Assembly (NCBI RefSeq): GCF_006782915.1
Contig: NZ_VCNP01000056.1
Location: forward strand, 1-64,000
DNA: 64,000 nucleotides
Reading direction: 5' to 3'
Source: Streptomyces calvus
Lineage (GTDB): Bacteria > Actinomycetota > Actinomycetes > Streptomycetales > Streptomycetaceae
Shown here: piece by piece, positions 50,540 through 59,408 of the stretch
How the letters are laid out: every line of letters starts with the position of its first letter
Position numbering within the stretch: the stretch's first letter is position 1
Position numbers and translations under genes: made by a program
Notes under the pieces: generated by a model
What the model saw: only the letters and a program-made list of their open reading frames with translations
The model's database searches: none
Told to the model about the DNA's origin: nothing

Positions 50540-51922
50540 TCACATCTCGAACGACTCGTGGTGGATGCGGCGGGCGGGGACCCCGGCGCCGCGCAGTGCC
50601 TCGTACACCGACCGCGCGAAGCCGGGCGGCCCGCACAGGAAGACGTCGTGGCGGTCGATGTCCGGGATCTTCCGCCGCAGGCTCTCCGCCGAGATGTCCG
50701 GACGCTCACCGCCGGGGCTGTTCACCGCGTACATCAGCCGGGCGCCGCGCTCGTCGGCGATCCCGGCCAGCTCGCCCCACAGCGCCAGGTCCTGTGTGCT
50801 GTTGGCGCGGTACAGCAGCGTGATGTCGCCGGAGGCGCCGGGCAGCGTCTCGAACAGCGCCCGCATCGGAGTGATGCCGACGCCGCCCGCGACCAGCAGC
50901 ACCTTGCCGCGGCTGCGGCGCTGCGCGGTCAGCGCCCCGTACGGGCCCTCCGCCCACACCCGCGTGCCCGGCTCCAGCTCGCGCAGCCGGGAGCTGTGGT
51001 CGCCGATCGCCTTCACCGTGATCCGCAGCATGTCCGGGCGGGGCGCCGCCGACAGCGAGTACGGGTGGGAGCTGAAGCGCATCCCGGGCGCCAGGAACCG
51101 CCAGCGGAAGAACTGCCCGGCCTCCGCGCCCATCCGGTGCAGCCGCCGCCCGCGGATCAGCACCGACACGATGCCCGGCGTCTCCTCGACGACCGCCTCG
51201 ACCCGCATCCGGTGCCGAAGGTTGAGCCGGACCGGCGTGATGATCCGGTACCACAGGACCAGTACCGTCACGGTGCCGTAGAGCCCGTACCAGAAGGTCT
51301 TCGCGGCCGGTTCGACGGCGAACTCGTTGCCGGTGGTGATCTGGTGCCAGAACGTCAGGTACACCGCCGCGTACGTCAGCAGGTGCACGTGGTACCAGGC
51401 GTCGTACGGCAGCCGGCGCCGGATCCCGCCGACGGACAGGAGCGCGATCAGGAACAGCAGGCCGGTGCCGGCGGCGGCCTTGCCCATGTCCGGGAGCGTG
51501 GTGACGGAGGTGACGGTCTGCTGCACGATGCCGCCGAGGCTCCGGCCCGCCTGACGGGCGTAGCCCCACATGATCAGGAAGACGTGGGCGAGCACCAGGC
51601 AGACGGTGTAGCGGCCGCTCATCGCGTGCCAGCGGGCGACCCGGTCCGAACCGACCCGGCGCTCCAGCGCGGGCACCCGCGCCATCTGCAGCACCACCAG
51701 CGCCATCAGGTAACCGGCGAGCAGACCCGTGATCCGGCCGGCGGCGACGATCCGGCCGGTGGTGTCGGCGATGGACGCGGTGCTGCTCCACCACAGCCAG
51801 AGCACGGCCGCCGCGCCCGCCGCCACGGCGAGCAGCAGGGGGACGGCGGGGGAGCGGCGCGGACGGATGCGGCGCATCGTCTGGCGGCGGGCGGCACGGC
51901 CGCCGGCGAGCGTGGTGGTCAC
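50540..51922 (-). CDS. Ferric-reductase-like transmembrane flavohaemoprotein
   Basis: A 460-residue protein with about six helices carrying haem-ligand-type histidines (RWHAMSGRYTVCLVLAHVF, YHVHLLTYAAVYL), then a ferredoxin-reductase module with FAD-binding HPYSLSAAP and NAD(P) motifs AGGVGITPMRALFE and FLCGPPGF. It moves electrons from NAD(P)H across the membrane, here probably to the FMN-binding protein encoded 107 bp downstream. The GTG at 51922 follows GGAGGAA. Confidence 0.9.
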   Translation of the reverse strand: MTTTLAGGRAARRQTMRRIRPRRSPAVPLLLAVAAGAAAVLWLWWSSTASIADTTGRIVAAGRITGLLAGYLMALVVLQMARVPALERRVGSDRVARWHAMSGRYTVCLVLAHVFLIMWGYARQAGRSLGGIVQQTVTSVTTLPDMGKAAAGTGLLFLIALLSVGGIRRRLPYDAWYHVHLLTYAAVYLTFWHQITTGNEFAVEPAAKTFWYGLYGTVTVLVLWYRIITPVRLNLRHRMRVEAVVEETPGIVSVLIRGRRLHRMGAEAGQFFRWRFLAPGMRFSSHPYSLSAAPRPDMLRITVKAIGDHSSRLRELEPGTRVWAEGPYGALTAQRRSRGKVLLVAGGVGITPMRALFETLPGASGDITLLYRANSTQDLALWGELAGIADERGARLMYAVNSPGGERPDISAESLRRKIPDIDRHDVFLCGPPGFARSVYEALRGAGVPARRIHHESFEM

Positions 51923-52316
51923 GGTTCCTCCGTGGGACTCGGCCCTTGGCCCACGAGTACGTGCCGTCACGCGGGAGCGTTCAGCGCCGCTGCCGGTTCG
52001 GCAGCGCGTGATCGCCGTGCGCCCGCCCTTCGTCCCGAAGCGGCCCGGCGCGGAACCGGCCGTCACTCGGCGTCCGCTCCTGCGGTTCCGTCAGGTGGGC
52101 GTGACGGAGACCGCGCCCGTGCCCGGCGCGGTGATCAGCCGGCTGCCGCCCCCGGTGTCCGCCGTCCGCGTCGGCAGCGGCGGGGGCGGACGGCCCGGCG
52201 CCGGGCACGAGCAGGGCCGGCGGGAGGAGGACGGCGGGGGCAGCGGTGTCGGGGGCGTCGTCGTGCCGCCGACGGTGCGCGGCGGTCGTCGCGGGGACGA
52301 CGGCCGGGCGCATGGC
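51923..52316. other. 394-bp stretch without a secure gene
   Basis: No intact gene is convincing. On the minus strand an ATG at 52313 opens a frame with a hydrophobic run (PAVLLPPALLVPG) whose coding bias fades after about 60 codons. A second minus frame with strong G/C third positions ends in GSRLITAPGTGAVSVTPT at TGA 52093-52091. The two could be halves of one frameshifted secreted peptide gene. Promoter elements of the reductase operon must also lie here. Confidence 0.3.
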
Positions 52317-52904
52317 TCAGACCGTGGAGGGCGGCAGCGGCAACGGCAGCCCGGGAAGTCCGTCCAGGCTGGTCGCGACGTGCTCCTTCTTGGTGAAGTA
52401 CGCGTCGAGCGAGGTGTCGTCCTCCCGCGCGAACCGCTTCCCGTGCAGGTCCCGGTCGCTCTCGTACGTCATGAGGGGCACCGCGTACCCGCAGGTGTCC
52501 CGGATCAGTTCGGCCGTCACGACGACGATCGCGCGCAGGCCGTGGTTGCCCGGGTCGATGTCCGGGAAGCGGGCGAGCAGGTCGCCGAAGCGCGGGTCGT
52601 CTCGGAAGACCGGCTCGCCGCGGCCGTGCACGCGGACGATGTTCGGCGGGCCCTGGAAGGCGCACCACATCAGGGTGATGCGGCCGTTCTCCCGCAGATG
52701 GGCGATGGTCTCGGCGTTGGAGCCGGCGAAGTCGAGGTAGGCGACGGTGCGCTCGTCGAGGACCGCGAAGGAGCCCTTGAGCCCTTTGGGCGAGAGGTTG
52801 ACCGTGCCGTCGGCGGACAGGGGTGCGGTGGCGGTGAAGAAGACCGGCTGTTCCTCGATGAAGGTGCGGAGGCGGCCGTCCATGCGCTCATAGGTCTTTC
52901 CCAT
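52317..52904 (-). CDS. Pyridoxamine 5'-phosphate oxidase-family protein
   Basis: A 195-residue split-barrel flavin- or F420-binding protein (FFTATAPLSADGTVNLSPKG, YLDFAGSNAETIAHLRENGR). Such proteins reduce diverse substrates or bind cofactors and are poorly characterised. The start ATG lies 8 nt from a good minus-10 box, so the transcript is probably leaderless. Confidence 0.83.
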   Translation of the reverse strand: MGKTYERMDGRLRTFIEEQPVFFTATAPLSADGTVNLSPKGLKGSFAVLDERTVAYLDFAGSNAETIAHLRENGRITLMWCAFQGPPNIVRVHGRGEPVFRDDPRFGDLLARFPDIDPGNHGLRAIVVVTAELIRDTCGYAVPLMTYESDRDLHGKRFAREDDTSLDAYFTKKEHVATSLDGLPGLPLPLPPSTV

Positions 52905-52912
52905 GTCTAACG

Positions 52913-52942
52913 ATTATGGACGCGAATCTTTCGCTCGTCTAA
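52913..52942 (-). promoter_or_regulatory. Promoter of the PPOx-family gene
   Basis: On the minus strand TTAGAC (52942-52937) and CATAAT (52918-52913) are 18 bp apart, and CATAAT is 8 nt from the ATG. GTCTAA on the plus strand occurs at both 52905 and 52937, a direct repeat that may be an operator. Confidence 0.55.
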
Positions 52943-53237
52943 GGAATTGCGAAACGCGCCGGAGGGGTCCGCGGCCGCCCCGGCCGGCGCGTACACGGGG
53001 CGGTCGCGGCGCCTGCCGCCCCACTCGGTGAAGGGCAGGCGGCCGGCGGGCCGGGACGGTCGGCGGTCCGGCGGTGGTGGCGACGGGTCCGGCCGGCGCG
53101 GCGTCCGCGGTCGCGCAGGGGTACGGGTCGGCGGTGGTCACCGTTCACGCGCGCCATGGACCCGGCCTCCGTACGGCCGGATCCATGGCCCTCCGGGGAG
53201 GGCGGACCCGGGCGGATTGACGAATCATGCGGACTCC

Positions 53238-53252
53238 TGCATACTCATGCAT
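53238..53252 (+). promoter_or_regulatory. ARG box upstream of argG
   Basis: TGCATACTCATGCAT matches the argC box TGCATAAATCTGCAT at both half-sites with identical 15-bp length. Further TCATGC and AATGCA halves flank it (53224, 53260). Confidence 0.7.
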
Positions 53253-53281
53253 GTCAGCGAATGCACTGTGAGGAGAAACCC

Positions 53282-54475
53282 GTGACCGAGCGCGTCGTAC
53301 TCGCCTACTCAGGCGGTCTGGACACCTCCGTCGCCATCGGCTGGATCGCCGAGGAGACGGGCGCCGAGGTCATCGCCGTTGCGGTCGACGTCGGCCAGGG
53401 CGGCGAGGACCTGGACGTCATCCGCAAGCGCGCGCTCGCCTGCGGTGCCGTCGAGGCCGAGGTCGCGGACGCCAAGGACGAGTTCGCCGAGGAGTACTGC
53501 CTCCCGGCGATCAAGGCCAACGCCCTCTACATGGACCGCTACCCGCTGGTCTCCGCCCTGTCCCGGCCGACGATCGTCAAGCACCTCGTCGCCGCCGCGC
53601 AGAAGCACGGCGCCACCACCGTCGCCCACGGCTGCACCGGCAAGGGCAACGACCAGGTCCGCTTCGAGGCCGGCATCGTCGCCCTCGCCCCCGACCTGAA
53701 GTGCATCGCCCCGGTCCGCGACTACGCCATGACCCGCGACAAGGCCATCGCCTTCTGCGAGGCCAAGGGCCTGCCGATCGCGACCACCAAGAAGTCCCCG
53801 TACTCCATCGACCAGAACGTCTTCGGCCGCGCCGTCGAGACCGGCTTCCTCGAGGACATCTGGAACGCGCCGATCGAGGACGTCTACGAGTACACGCAGA
53901 ACCCCGCCCTGTCGCGTGAGCCCGACGAGGTGATCATCACCTTCAAGGAGGGCGTCCCGGTCGCCATCGACGGCAAGCCCGTCACCGTGCTCCAGGCCAT
54001 CCAGCAGCTCAACGAGCGCGCCGGCGCCCAGGGCATCGGCCGGATCGACATGGTCGAGGACCGCCTCGTCGGCATCAAGTCCCGCGAGGTGTACGAGGCC
54101 CCCGGCGCGATCGCCCTGATCACCGCCCACCAGGAGCTGGAGAACGTCACCGTCGAGCGCGAACTCGCCCGCTACAAGCGGCAGGTCGAGCAGCGCTGGG
54201 GCGAACTGGTCTACGACGGCCAGTGGTTCTCCCCGCTCAAGCGCGCCCTGGACGGCTTCATCACCGAGGCCAACCAGCACGTCAACGGCGACATCCGGAT
54301 GACGCTGCACGGCGGCCGCGCCGTCGTCACCGGCCGGCGCTCGGAGTCGTCGCTGTACGACTTCAACCTGGCCACGTACGACACCGGCGACACCTTCGAC
54401 CAGGCCGCCGCCAAGGGCTTCATCGACATCTACAGCCTGTCGTCGAAGATCGCCGCCAAGCGCGACCTCGCGTAA
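53282..54475 (+). CDS. argG: Argininosuccinate synthase
   Basis: A 397-residue ATP-pyrophosphatase-type ligase joining citrulline and aspartate. It has the PP-loop AYSGGLDTSVAIGW at the N terminus and HGCTGKGNDQVRFE near residue 115. The GTG follows GAGGAGAAA. It lies 102 bp upstream of argH, giving an argGH pair under ArgR. Confidence 0.97.
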   Translation: MTERVVLAYSGGLDTSVAIGWIAEETGAEVIAVAVDVGQGGEDLDVIRKRALACGAVEAEVADAKDEFAEEYCLPAIKANALYMDRYPLVSALSRPTIVKHLVAAAQKHGATTVAHGCTGKGNDQVRFEAGIVALAPDLKCIAPVRDYAMTRDKAIAFCEAKGLPIATTKKSPYSIDQNVFGRAVETGFLEDIWNAPIEDVYEYTQNPALSREPDEVIITFKEGVPVAIDGKPVTVLQAIQQLNERAGAQGIGRIDMVEDRLVGIKSREVYEAPGAIALITAHQELENVTVERELARYKRQVEQRWGELVYDGQWFSPLKRALDGFITEANQHVNGDIRMTLHGGRAVVTGRRSESSLYDFNLATYDTGDTFDQAAAKGFIDIYSLSSKIAAKRDLA

Positions 54476-54511
54476 GCGCCGGACGGTCCTCCGCACGCAC
54501 TAGCCTGACAG

Positions 54512-54544
54512 CCGCCTCCCCGCTTGCCGAGAGTGGGGAGGCGG
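54512..54544 (+). promoter_or_regulatory. Hairpin between argG and argH
   Basis: CCGCCTCCCC (54512-54521) pairs with GGGGAGGCGG (54535-54544) around a 13-nt loop, without T-run. It could reduce read-through into argH or protect the argG mRNA end. Confidence 0.5.
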
Positions 54545-54577
54545 TCGCACATCGCCATCTTCCCGAGGAGCAACGCA

Positions 54578-56011
54578 GTGAGCAGCAACAGCGGTGACGT
54601 ACGGCTCTGGGGCGGCCGTTTCGCCGACGGTCCCGCCGAGGCCCTGGCGAAGCTGTCCGCGTCCGTCCACTTCGACTGGCGGCTCGCGCCCTACGACATC
54701 GCCGGCTCGCGCGCCCACGCGCGCGTCCTGCACACCGCGGGCCTGCTCACCGAGGACGAACTCACCCGCATGATCGAGGGCCTGGACCGGCTGGAGGCCG
54801 ACGTCGCCGACGGCTCGTTCACCGGCACCATCGCCGACGAGGACGTCCACACCGCCCTGGAGCGCGGACTGCTGGAGCGCCTCGGCCCGGACCTCGGCGG
54901 CAAGCTGCGCGCCGGCCGGTCGCGCAACGACCAGGTGGCGACCCTCTTCCGCATGTACCTGCGGGACCACGCCCGCACCATCGGCGGACTGATCGCCGAC
55001 CTCCAGGACGCGCTCGTCGGCCTCGCCGAGGCCCACCCGGACGTGGCCATGCCCGGCCGCACCCACCTCCAGCACGCCCAGCCGGTGCTCTTCGCCCACC
55101 ACGTCCTCGCCCACGTCCAGGCGCTGTCCCGGGACGCCGAGCGGCTGCGCCAGTGGGACGAGCGGACGGCCGTGTCGCCGTACGGCTCGGGCGCCCTGGC
55201 CGGTTCCTCCCTCGGCCTCGACCCGGAGGCGGTCGCCAAGGACCTCGGCTTCGAGCACGGCTCCGCCGCCAACTCCATCGACGGCACGGCCTCCCGGGAC
55301 TTCGTCGCCGAGTTCGCGTTCATCACCGCGATGATCGGCGTGAACGTCTCCCGGATCGCCGAGGAGATCATCATCTGGAACACGAAGGAGTTCTCCTTCG
55401 TGACGCTGCACGACGCCTTCTCCACCGGCTCGTCGATCATGCCGCAGAAGAAGAACCCGGACATCGCCGAGCTGGCGCGCGGCAAGTCCGGCCGCCTCAT
55501 CGGCAACCTCACCGGCCTGATGGCGACGCTCAAGGCGCTGCCGCTGGCGTACAACCGGGACCTCCAGGAGGACAAGGAGCCGGTCTTCGACTCCATCGAC
55601 CAGCTGGAGATCCTGCTGCCCGCCTTCACCGGCATGATGGCCACCCTCACCGTGCACCGCGAGCGCATGGAGGAACTGGCCCCGGCCGGCTTCTCGCTCG
55701 CCACCGACATCGCGGAGTGGCTGGTCAAGCAGGGCGTGCCGTTCCGCGTCGCGCACGAGGTGGCCGGCGAGTGCGTCAAGGCCGCCGAGGCCGAGGGCAA
55801 GGAGCTGGACGAGCTGACCGACGAGCAGTTCGCGAAGATCTCCTCCCATCTGACGCCCGAGGTCCGCACCGTCCTCAACGTCCCCGGAGCGCTGGCCTCC
55901 CGCAACGGCCGCGGCGGCACGGCGCCGAGCGCGGTCGCCGTCCAGCTCGCCGAGGTCAAGGCGGACGTGGCGGCCCAGCACGCCTGGGCGAACGCCGGGC
56001 GGCAGAGCTGA
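54578..56011 (+). CDS. argH: Argininosuccinate lyase
   Basis: A 477-residue fumarase-superfamily lyase that releases arginine and fumarate. Signature GSSIMPQKKNPD lies near residue 287; the catalytic His is in GRTHLQHAQPV. The GTG follows GAGGAG. A 13-bp perfect hairpin follows the gene. Confidence 0.97.
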   Translation: MSSNSGDVRLWGGRFADGPAEALAKLSASVHFDWRLAPYDIAGSRAHARVLHTAGLLTEDELTRMIEGLDRLEADVADGSFTGTIADEDVHTALERGLLERLGPDLGGKLRAGRSRNDQVATLFRMYLRDHARTIGGLIADLQDALVGLAEAHPDVAMPGRTHLQHAQPVLFAHHVLAHVQALSRDAERLRQWDERTAVSPYGSGALAGSSLGLDPEAVAKDLGFEHGSAANSIDGTASRDFVAEFAFITAMIGVNVSRIAEEIIIWNTKEFSFVTLHDAFSTGSSIMPQKKNPDIAELARGKSGRLIGNLTGLMATLKALPLAYNRDLQEDKEPVFDSIDQLEILLPAFTGMMATLTVHRERMEELAPAGFSLATDIAEWLVKQGVPFRVAHEVAGECVKAAEAEGKELDELTDEQFAKISSHLTPEVRTVLNVPGALASRNGRGGTAPSAVAVQLAEVKADVAAQHAWANAGRQS

Positions 56012-56054
56012 CCGGACGCCGCTGAGGGCGGCCCACCTCCGGGGCCGTGCCGGT

Positions 56055-56084
56055 GCGGCCCGTCGCGCGGACGCGACGGGCCGC
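56055..56084 (+). terminator. Hairpin terminator after argH
   Basis: GCGGCCCGTCGCG and CGCGACGGGCCGC, 13 bp perfect, with CGGA tetraloop (56068-56071). No T-run. Two short CCCGTCAACG repeats follow. Confidence 0.8.
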
Positions 56085-56218
56085 GAACGGCCGGCACCCG
56101 TCAACGAACGGCCCGCGCCCGTCAACGCGCCGGGCGCCCCGCGCTCTTCGGCGGGGCCGGGCCCACCTCGGGTTACGTTGGTCGTCAACCGTGCCGGAAC
56201 CGACCGACGGAGCCCGCG

Positions 56219-57190
56219 ATGCCCTTCGCCCGACTGGCAACAGCGACCACCCCCACCTGCCACATCGGCCTCGGCCTCGCCGCCGTCGGCCGCCCCGGCT
56301 ACATCAACCTCGGCCGGGACGAGGACCTCGGCGAGGACCGGGACGTGGAGACGCTGCGCGCCCGCACCCACGAACTCCTCGACGCCGCCTACGCCCAGGG
56401 CGTGCGCTACGTCGACGCGGCCCGCTCCTACGGCCGCTCCGAGGAGTTCCTCGCCGACTGGCTGGCGCGCCGGCCGGACGCCGCCGACGTCGTCGTCGGC
56501 AGCAAATGGGGCTACACCTACACCGCCGACTGGTCCACCGACGCCGAGCGGCACGAGGTCAAGGACCACTCCCTCGCCGCGTACGAGCGTCAGCGCGCCG
56601 AGTCCGAGGCGCTGCTCGGGGACCGGCTGGACCTCTACCAGATCCACTCGGTGACCCCGGACAGCCCCGCCCTCACCGACAAGGAGCTGCACGCCCGGCT
56701 CGCGGACGCGGCGGCCGGCGGGCTCACCGTCGGCTTCTCCACCAGCGGCCCCGCCCAGGCGGACGCCATCCGGGCCGCCCTCGCGATCACGGTGGACGGC
56801 GAACCGCTCTTCCGTACCGTGCAGTCCACCTACAACGCGCTGGAGACCTCCGCCGGGCCCGCGCTCGCCGAGGCCCACGACGCCGGACTCACCGTGATCG
56901 TCAAGGAGGGCATGGCCAACGGCCGGCTGGCCGGCCCGCACGCCCCCGAAGCGCTGCGTGCCGTCGCCGAGGAGACGGGCCTGGGCCCCGACGCCGTCGC
57001 GCTCGCCGTCGTCCTGCGGCAGCTGTGGGCCGGTGTCGTCCTCTCCGGCGCGGCGACCGTCGCCCAGCTCGCCTCCAACCTCCACGCCGCCGCCGTCGAC
57101 CTCACCGACGAGCAGCTCGCCCGCCTGGCCTCCCTGGTCGAGGAGCCCTCGGCCTACTGGGCGCGGCGCGGCGGACTGCCCTGGCACTGA
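56219..57190 (+). CDS. Aldo/keto reductase
   Basis: A 323-residue NADPH-dependent AKR. The catalytic Asp and Tyr are in VDAARSYGRSE near residue 63, Lys in VVGSKWGYTY near 96, and the His in YQIHSVTPD. GGAG lies 6-7 nt before the ATG. It stands alone between argH and a TetR-MFS pair. Confidence 0.88.
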   Translation: MPFARLATATTPTCHIGLGLAAVGRPGYINLGRDEDLGEDRDVETLRARTHELLDAAYAQGVRYVDAARSYGRSEEFLADWLARRPDAADVVVGSKWGYTYTADWSTDAERHEVKDHSLAAYERQRAESEALLGDRLDLYQIHSVTPDSPALTDKELHARLADAAAGGLTVGFSTSGPAQADAIRAALAITVDGEPLFRTVQSTYNALETSAGPALAEAHDAGLTVIVKEGMANGRLAGPHAPEALRAVAEETGLGPDAVALAVVLRQLWAGVVLSGAATVAQLASNLHAAAVDLTDEQLARLASLVEEPSAYWARRGGLPWH

Positions 57191-57242
57191 GCCCCCGGTC
57201 GTCCTCCGGCGGTCGACAGCCGTGAGACTCGTACGCCTTGAA

Positions 57243-57280
57243 TGAGACATGAATGTCTCACATGGGGTACGGTTGTCTCA
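57243..57280 (+). promoter_or_regulatory. TetR operator and leaderless promoter
   Basis: TGAGACAT and ATGTCTCA (57243-57260) form a perfect 18-bp palindrome with a GA centre. A further TGTCTCA half-site (57274-57280) touches the start codon. TACGGT (57268-57273) lies 6 nt before the ATG. Repressor binding here would block the promoter directly. Confidence 0.6.
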
Positions 57281-57888
57281 TGGCTGTCGATCGTGACCAC
57301 GTGCTGCGCAGCGCCGCCGCGCTGCTGACCCGCAAATCCACCGCGACCATGGACGAGGTCGCCAAGGCCGCCGGGATCAGCCGTGCCACGCTGCACCGGC
57401 AGTTCGCCGGGCGGGACGCGCTCGTCCGGGCGCTGGAGGCGCTCGGGATCGCGGAGTGCGAGGCCGCCCTGGAGGCGGCCCGGCCCGACGACGGGCCCGC
57501 CGGTGACGCCGTGCGCCGGCTCGTCGCCCGCATCGAACCGCACGCCCCGCTGCTCGCCTTCCTCTACTCCGAGAACCAGCTCTTCGAGGGCGAGGAGCTG
57601 AACGAGGGCTGGACCAGGATCGACGAGCGCATCGCCGCCCTGTTCCGGCGCGGCCAGTCGAGCGGCGAGTTCCGCATCGACCTCACCCCGGCCTGGCTCA
57701 CCGAGGCCCTCTACGGACTGCTGGCCTCCGGGGCCTGGGCGGTGGCCGAAGGCCGGGTCGCCCCCAGGGACTTCACCCACATGGTCACCGAACTGCTGCT
57801 CGGCGGTGTGCGACGCCCCGACGCCCCGGCGCACCCGGACACCCCGGCCCGCCGGACGGACGACCGGGAACGAAGGGCGGACGCATGA
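57280..57888 (+). CDS. TetR-family regulator
   Basis: A 202-residue regulator. The helix-turn-helix lies at about residues 20-50 (TMDEVAKAAGISRATLHRQF), followed by an effector domain. The stop overlaps the MFS start (ATGA), so it forms an operon with the pump and very likely represses both through the palindrome at its own start. The ATG at 57280 fits the promoter spacing; an ATG at 57253 lies inside the palindrome. Confidence 0.9.
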   Translation: MAVDRDHVLRSAAALLTRKSTATMDEVAKAAGISRATLHRQFAGRDALVRALEALGIAECEAALEAARPDDGPAGDAVRRLVARIEPHAPLLAFLYSENQLFEGEELNEGWTRIDERIAALFRRGQSSGEFRIDLTPAWLTEALYGLLASGAWAVAEGRVAPRDFTHMVTELLLGGVRRPDAPAHPDTPARRTDDRERRADA

Positions 57889-59408
57889 CCGGCACACTGC
57901 GCCAGGAGACCGCGGCCGAGGCGGTGCGACGGCCGGGCCGGTGGCTCGCGCTCGGCGTCCTCGTACTCGCCGTCCTGCTGGTGGCCGTCGACGCGACCGT
58001 CCTCGGCCTGGCCACCCCGTACATCAGCGAGGACCTCGCACCCACCGGCAGCCAACTGCTGTGGATCGGGGACATCTACTCGTTCGTCATCGCCGGTCTG
58101 CTCGTCTCCATGGGCAGCCTCGGCGACCGCATCGGCCGCAAGCGGATCCTGCTCGGCGGCGCCACCGCGTTCGGCGCGATATCCGTGCTCAACGCCTACG
58201 CCGGCACGCCCGAGTTGATGATCGCCGCCCGCGCCCTGCTCGGTGTCGCCGGCGCCACCCTGATGCCGGCCACCCTCGCCCTGATCCGCAACCTCTTCCA
58301 CGACCCGCGCGAACGCAGCCTCGCCGTCGGCATCTGGGGCGCCACCGCCTCCGCCGGTGCCGCGGTCGGGCCCGTCGTCGGCGGCTTCCTCCTCGAACAC
58401 TTCTGGTGGGGATCGGTCTTCCTGATCAACCTGCCCGTCATGGCCGTCCTGGTGGTCGTCGGCGCCCGGCTGCTCCCCGAGTCCCGCAACCCCGACCCCG
58501 GCCCCTGGGACCTGATCGGCGTCGTCCTGTCCCTGGTCGGCATGGTCGGCGTGGTGTACGCGGTGAAGGAGGCCGCCTCGCACGGCTTCGGCACTTCCGT
58601 GGCGGCCGCGGGCCTGCTCGGCGCGGGCGCGCTGTACGGGTTCGTCCGCCGGCAGCTGACCCTGCCGGCCCCGCTGCTGGACATGCGGCTGTTCCGGCAC
58701 CGCGGTTTCAGCGGCGCCGTCCTGGCCGACCTGCTGAGCATCCTCGGACTGTCCGGACTGGTGTTCTTCCTCTCCCAGTACCTGCAACTGGTCCAGGGCA
58801 GAAGCCCGTTGGAGGCGGGACTGGCCGAACTGCCCGCCGCGATCGGCGCGGTGGCGGCCGGACTGGTCGCGGGCCGCGCCGCCCGGCGCTTCTCGGTGCG
58901 CTCGGTCGTCGCCGGCGGACTGGCCACCGTGGGCCTCGCCCTGGCCGCGCTGACGGTGATCGGCCAGTCCACCGGCTACCCCCTGCTCGGGACGGCACTG
59001 CTGGTGGTGGGCGCCGGCGCCGGTTTCTCGTTCACCGTGACGGCCGACGTGATCCTCTCCAGCGTGCCCAAGGAACAGGCGGGCGCCGCCTCCGCCGTGT
59101 CCGAGACCGCCTACGAACTCGGCGCGGCCCTCGGGATCGCGGTGCTCGGCTCGATCGTGACCGGCGTCTACCGCGACTTCACCGGCCCCGCCGGAACCCC
59201 CGCCGAGGCGCACGAGTCGCTGGGCGGCGCCGTCGAGGCGGCCGCCGGTCTGCCCGGCCAGGTCGCGGTGCCGATGCTCGACGCGGCCCGCCGGGCCTTC
59301 GTCGACGGCCTCGCCCTCGCGGCGGGCACGGGAGCGGCGATCCTGCTGGCGGCATCGGTGGCCGCATGGTTCATGCTCCGCGGCCAACGCCTGGAGGACC
59401 GCCCCTAG
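57885..59408 (+). CDS. DHA2-family MFS drug efflux pump
   Basis: A 507-residue QacA/EmrB-type transporter with 14 predicted helices, motif A GSLGDRIGRKRILL near residue 75 and motif C in WGATASAGAAVGPVVGGFL near 165. It probably exports a cationic or aromatic toxin sensed by the preceding TetR protein. Its TAG stop (59406-59408) is formed at the junction with a MITE-like element. Confidence 0.9.
   Translation: MTGTLRQETAAEAVRRPGRWLALGVLVLAVLLVAVDATVLGLATPYISEDLAPTGSQLLWIGDIYSFVIAGLLVSMGSLGDRIGRKRILLGGATAFGAISVLNAYAGTPELMIAARALLGVAGATLMPATLALIRNLFHDPRERSLAVGIWGATASAGAAVGPVVGGFLLEHFWWGSVFLINLPVMAVLVVVGARLLPESRNPDPGPWDLIGVVLSLVGMVGVVYAVKEAASHGFGTSVAAAGLLGAGALYGFVRRQLTLPAPLLDMRLFRHRGFSGAVLADLLSILGLSGLVFFLSQYLQLVQGRSPLEAGLAELPAAIGAVAAGLVAGRAARRFSVRSVVAGGLATVGLALAALTVIGQSTGYPLLGTALLVVGAGAGFSFTVTADVILSSVPKEQAGAASAVSETAYELGAALGIAVLGSIVTGVYRDFTGPAGTPAEAHESLGGAVEAAAGLPGQVAVPMLDAARRAFVDGLALAAGTGAAILLAASVAAWFMLRGQRLEDRP

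Larger units (their letters stand above)
52905..53281. other. Divergent intergenic region, PPOx gene and argG
   Basis: No gene seen; the GC-rich middle (about 52960-53160) has open frames but none with a start signal. The left edge holds the PPOx promoter, the right edge the argG ARG box. Confidence 0.5.

Noticed and set aside
52914..53141. 75-codon minus-strand frame between the PPOx gene and argG
   Set aside because: No ribosome site, no domain, low-complexity Pro/Arg content, and it overlaps the PPOx promoter.
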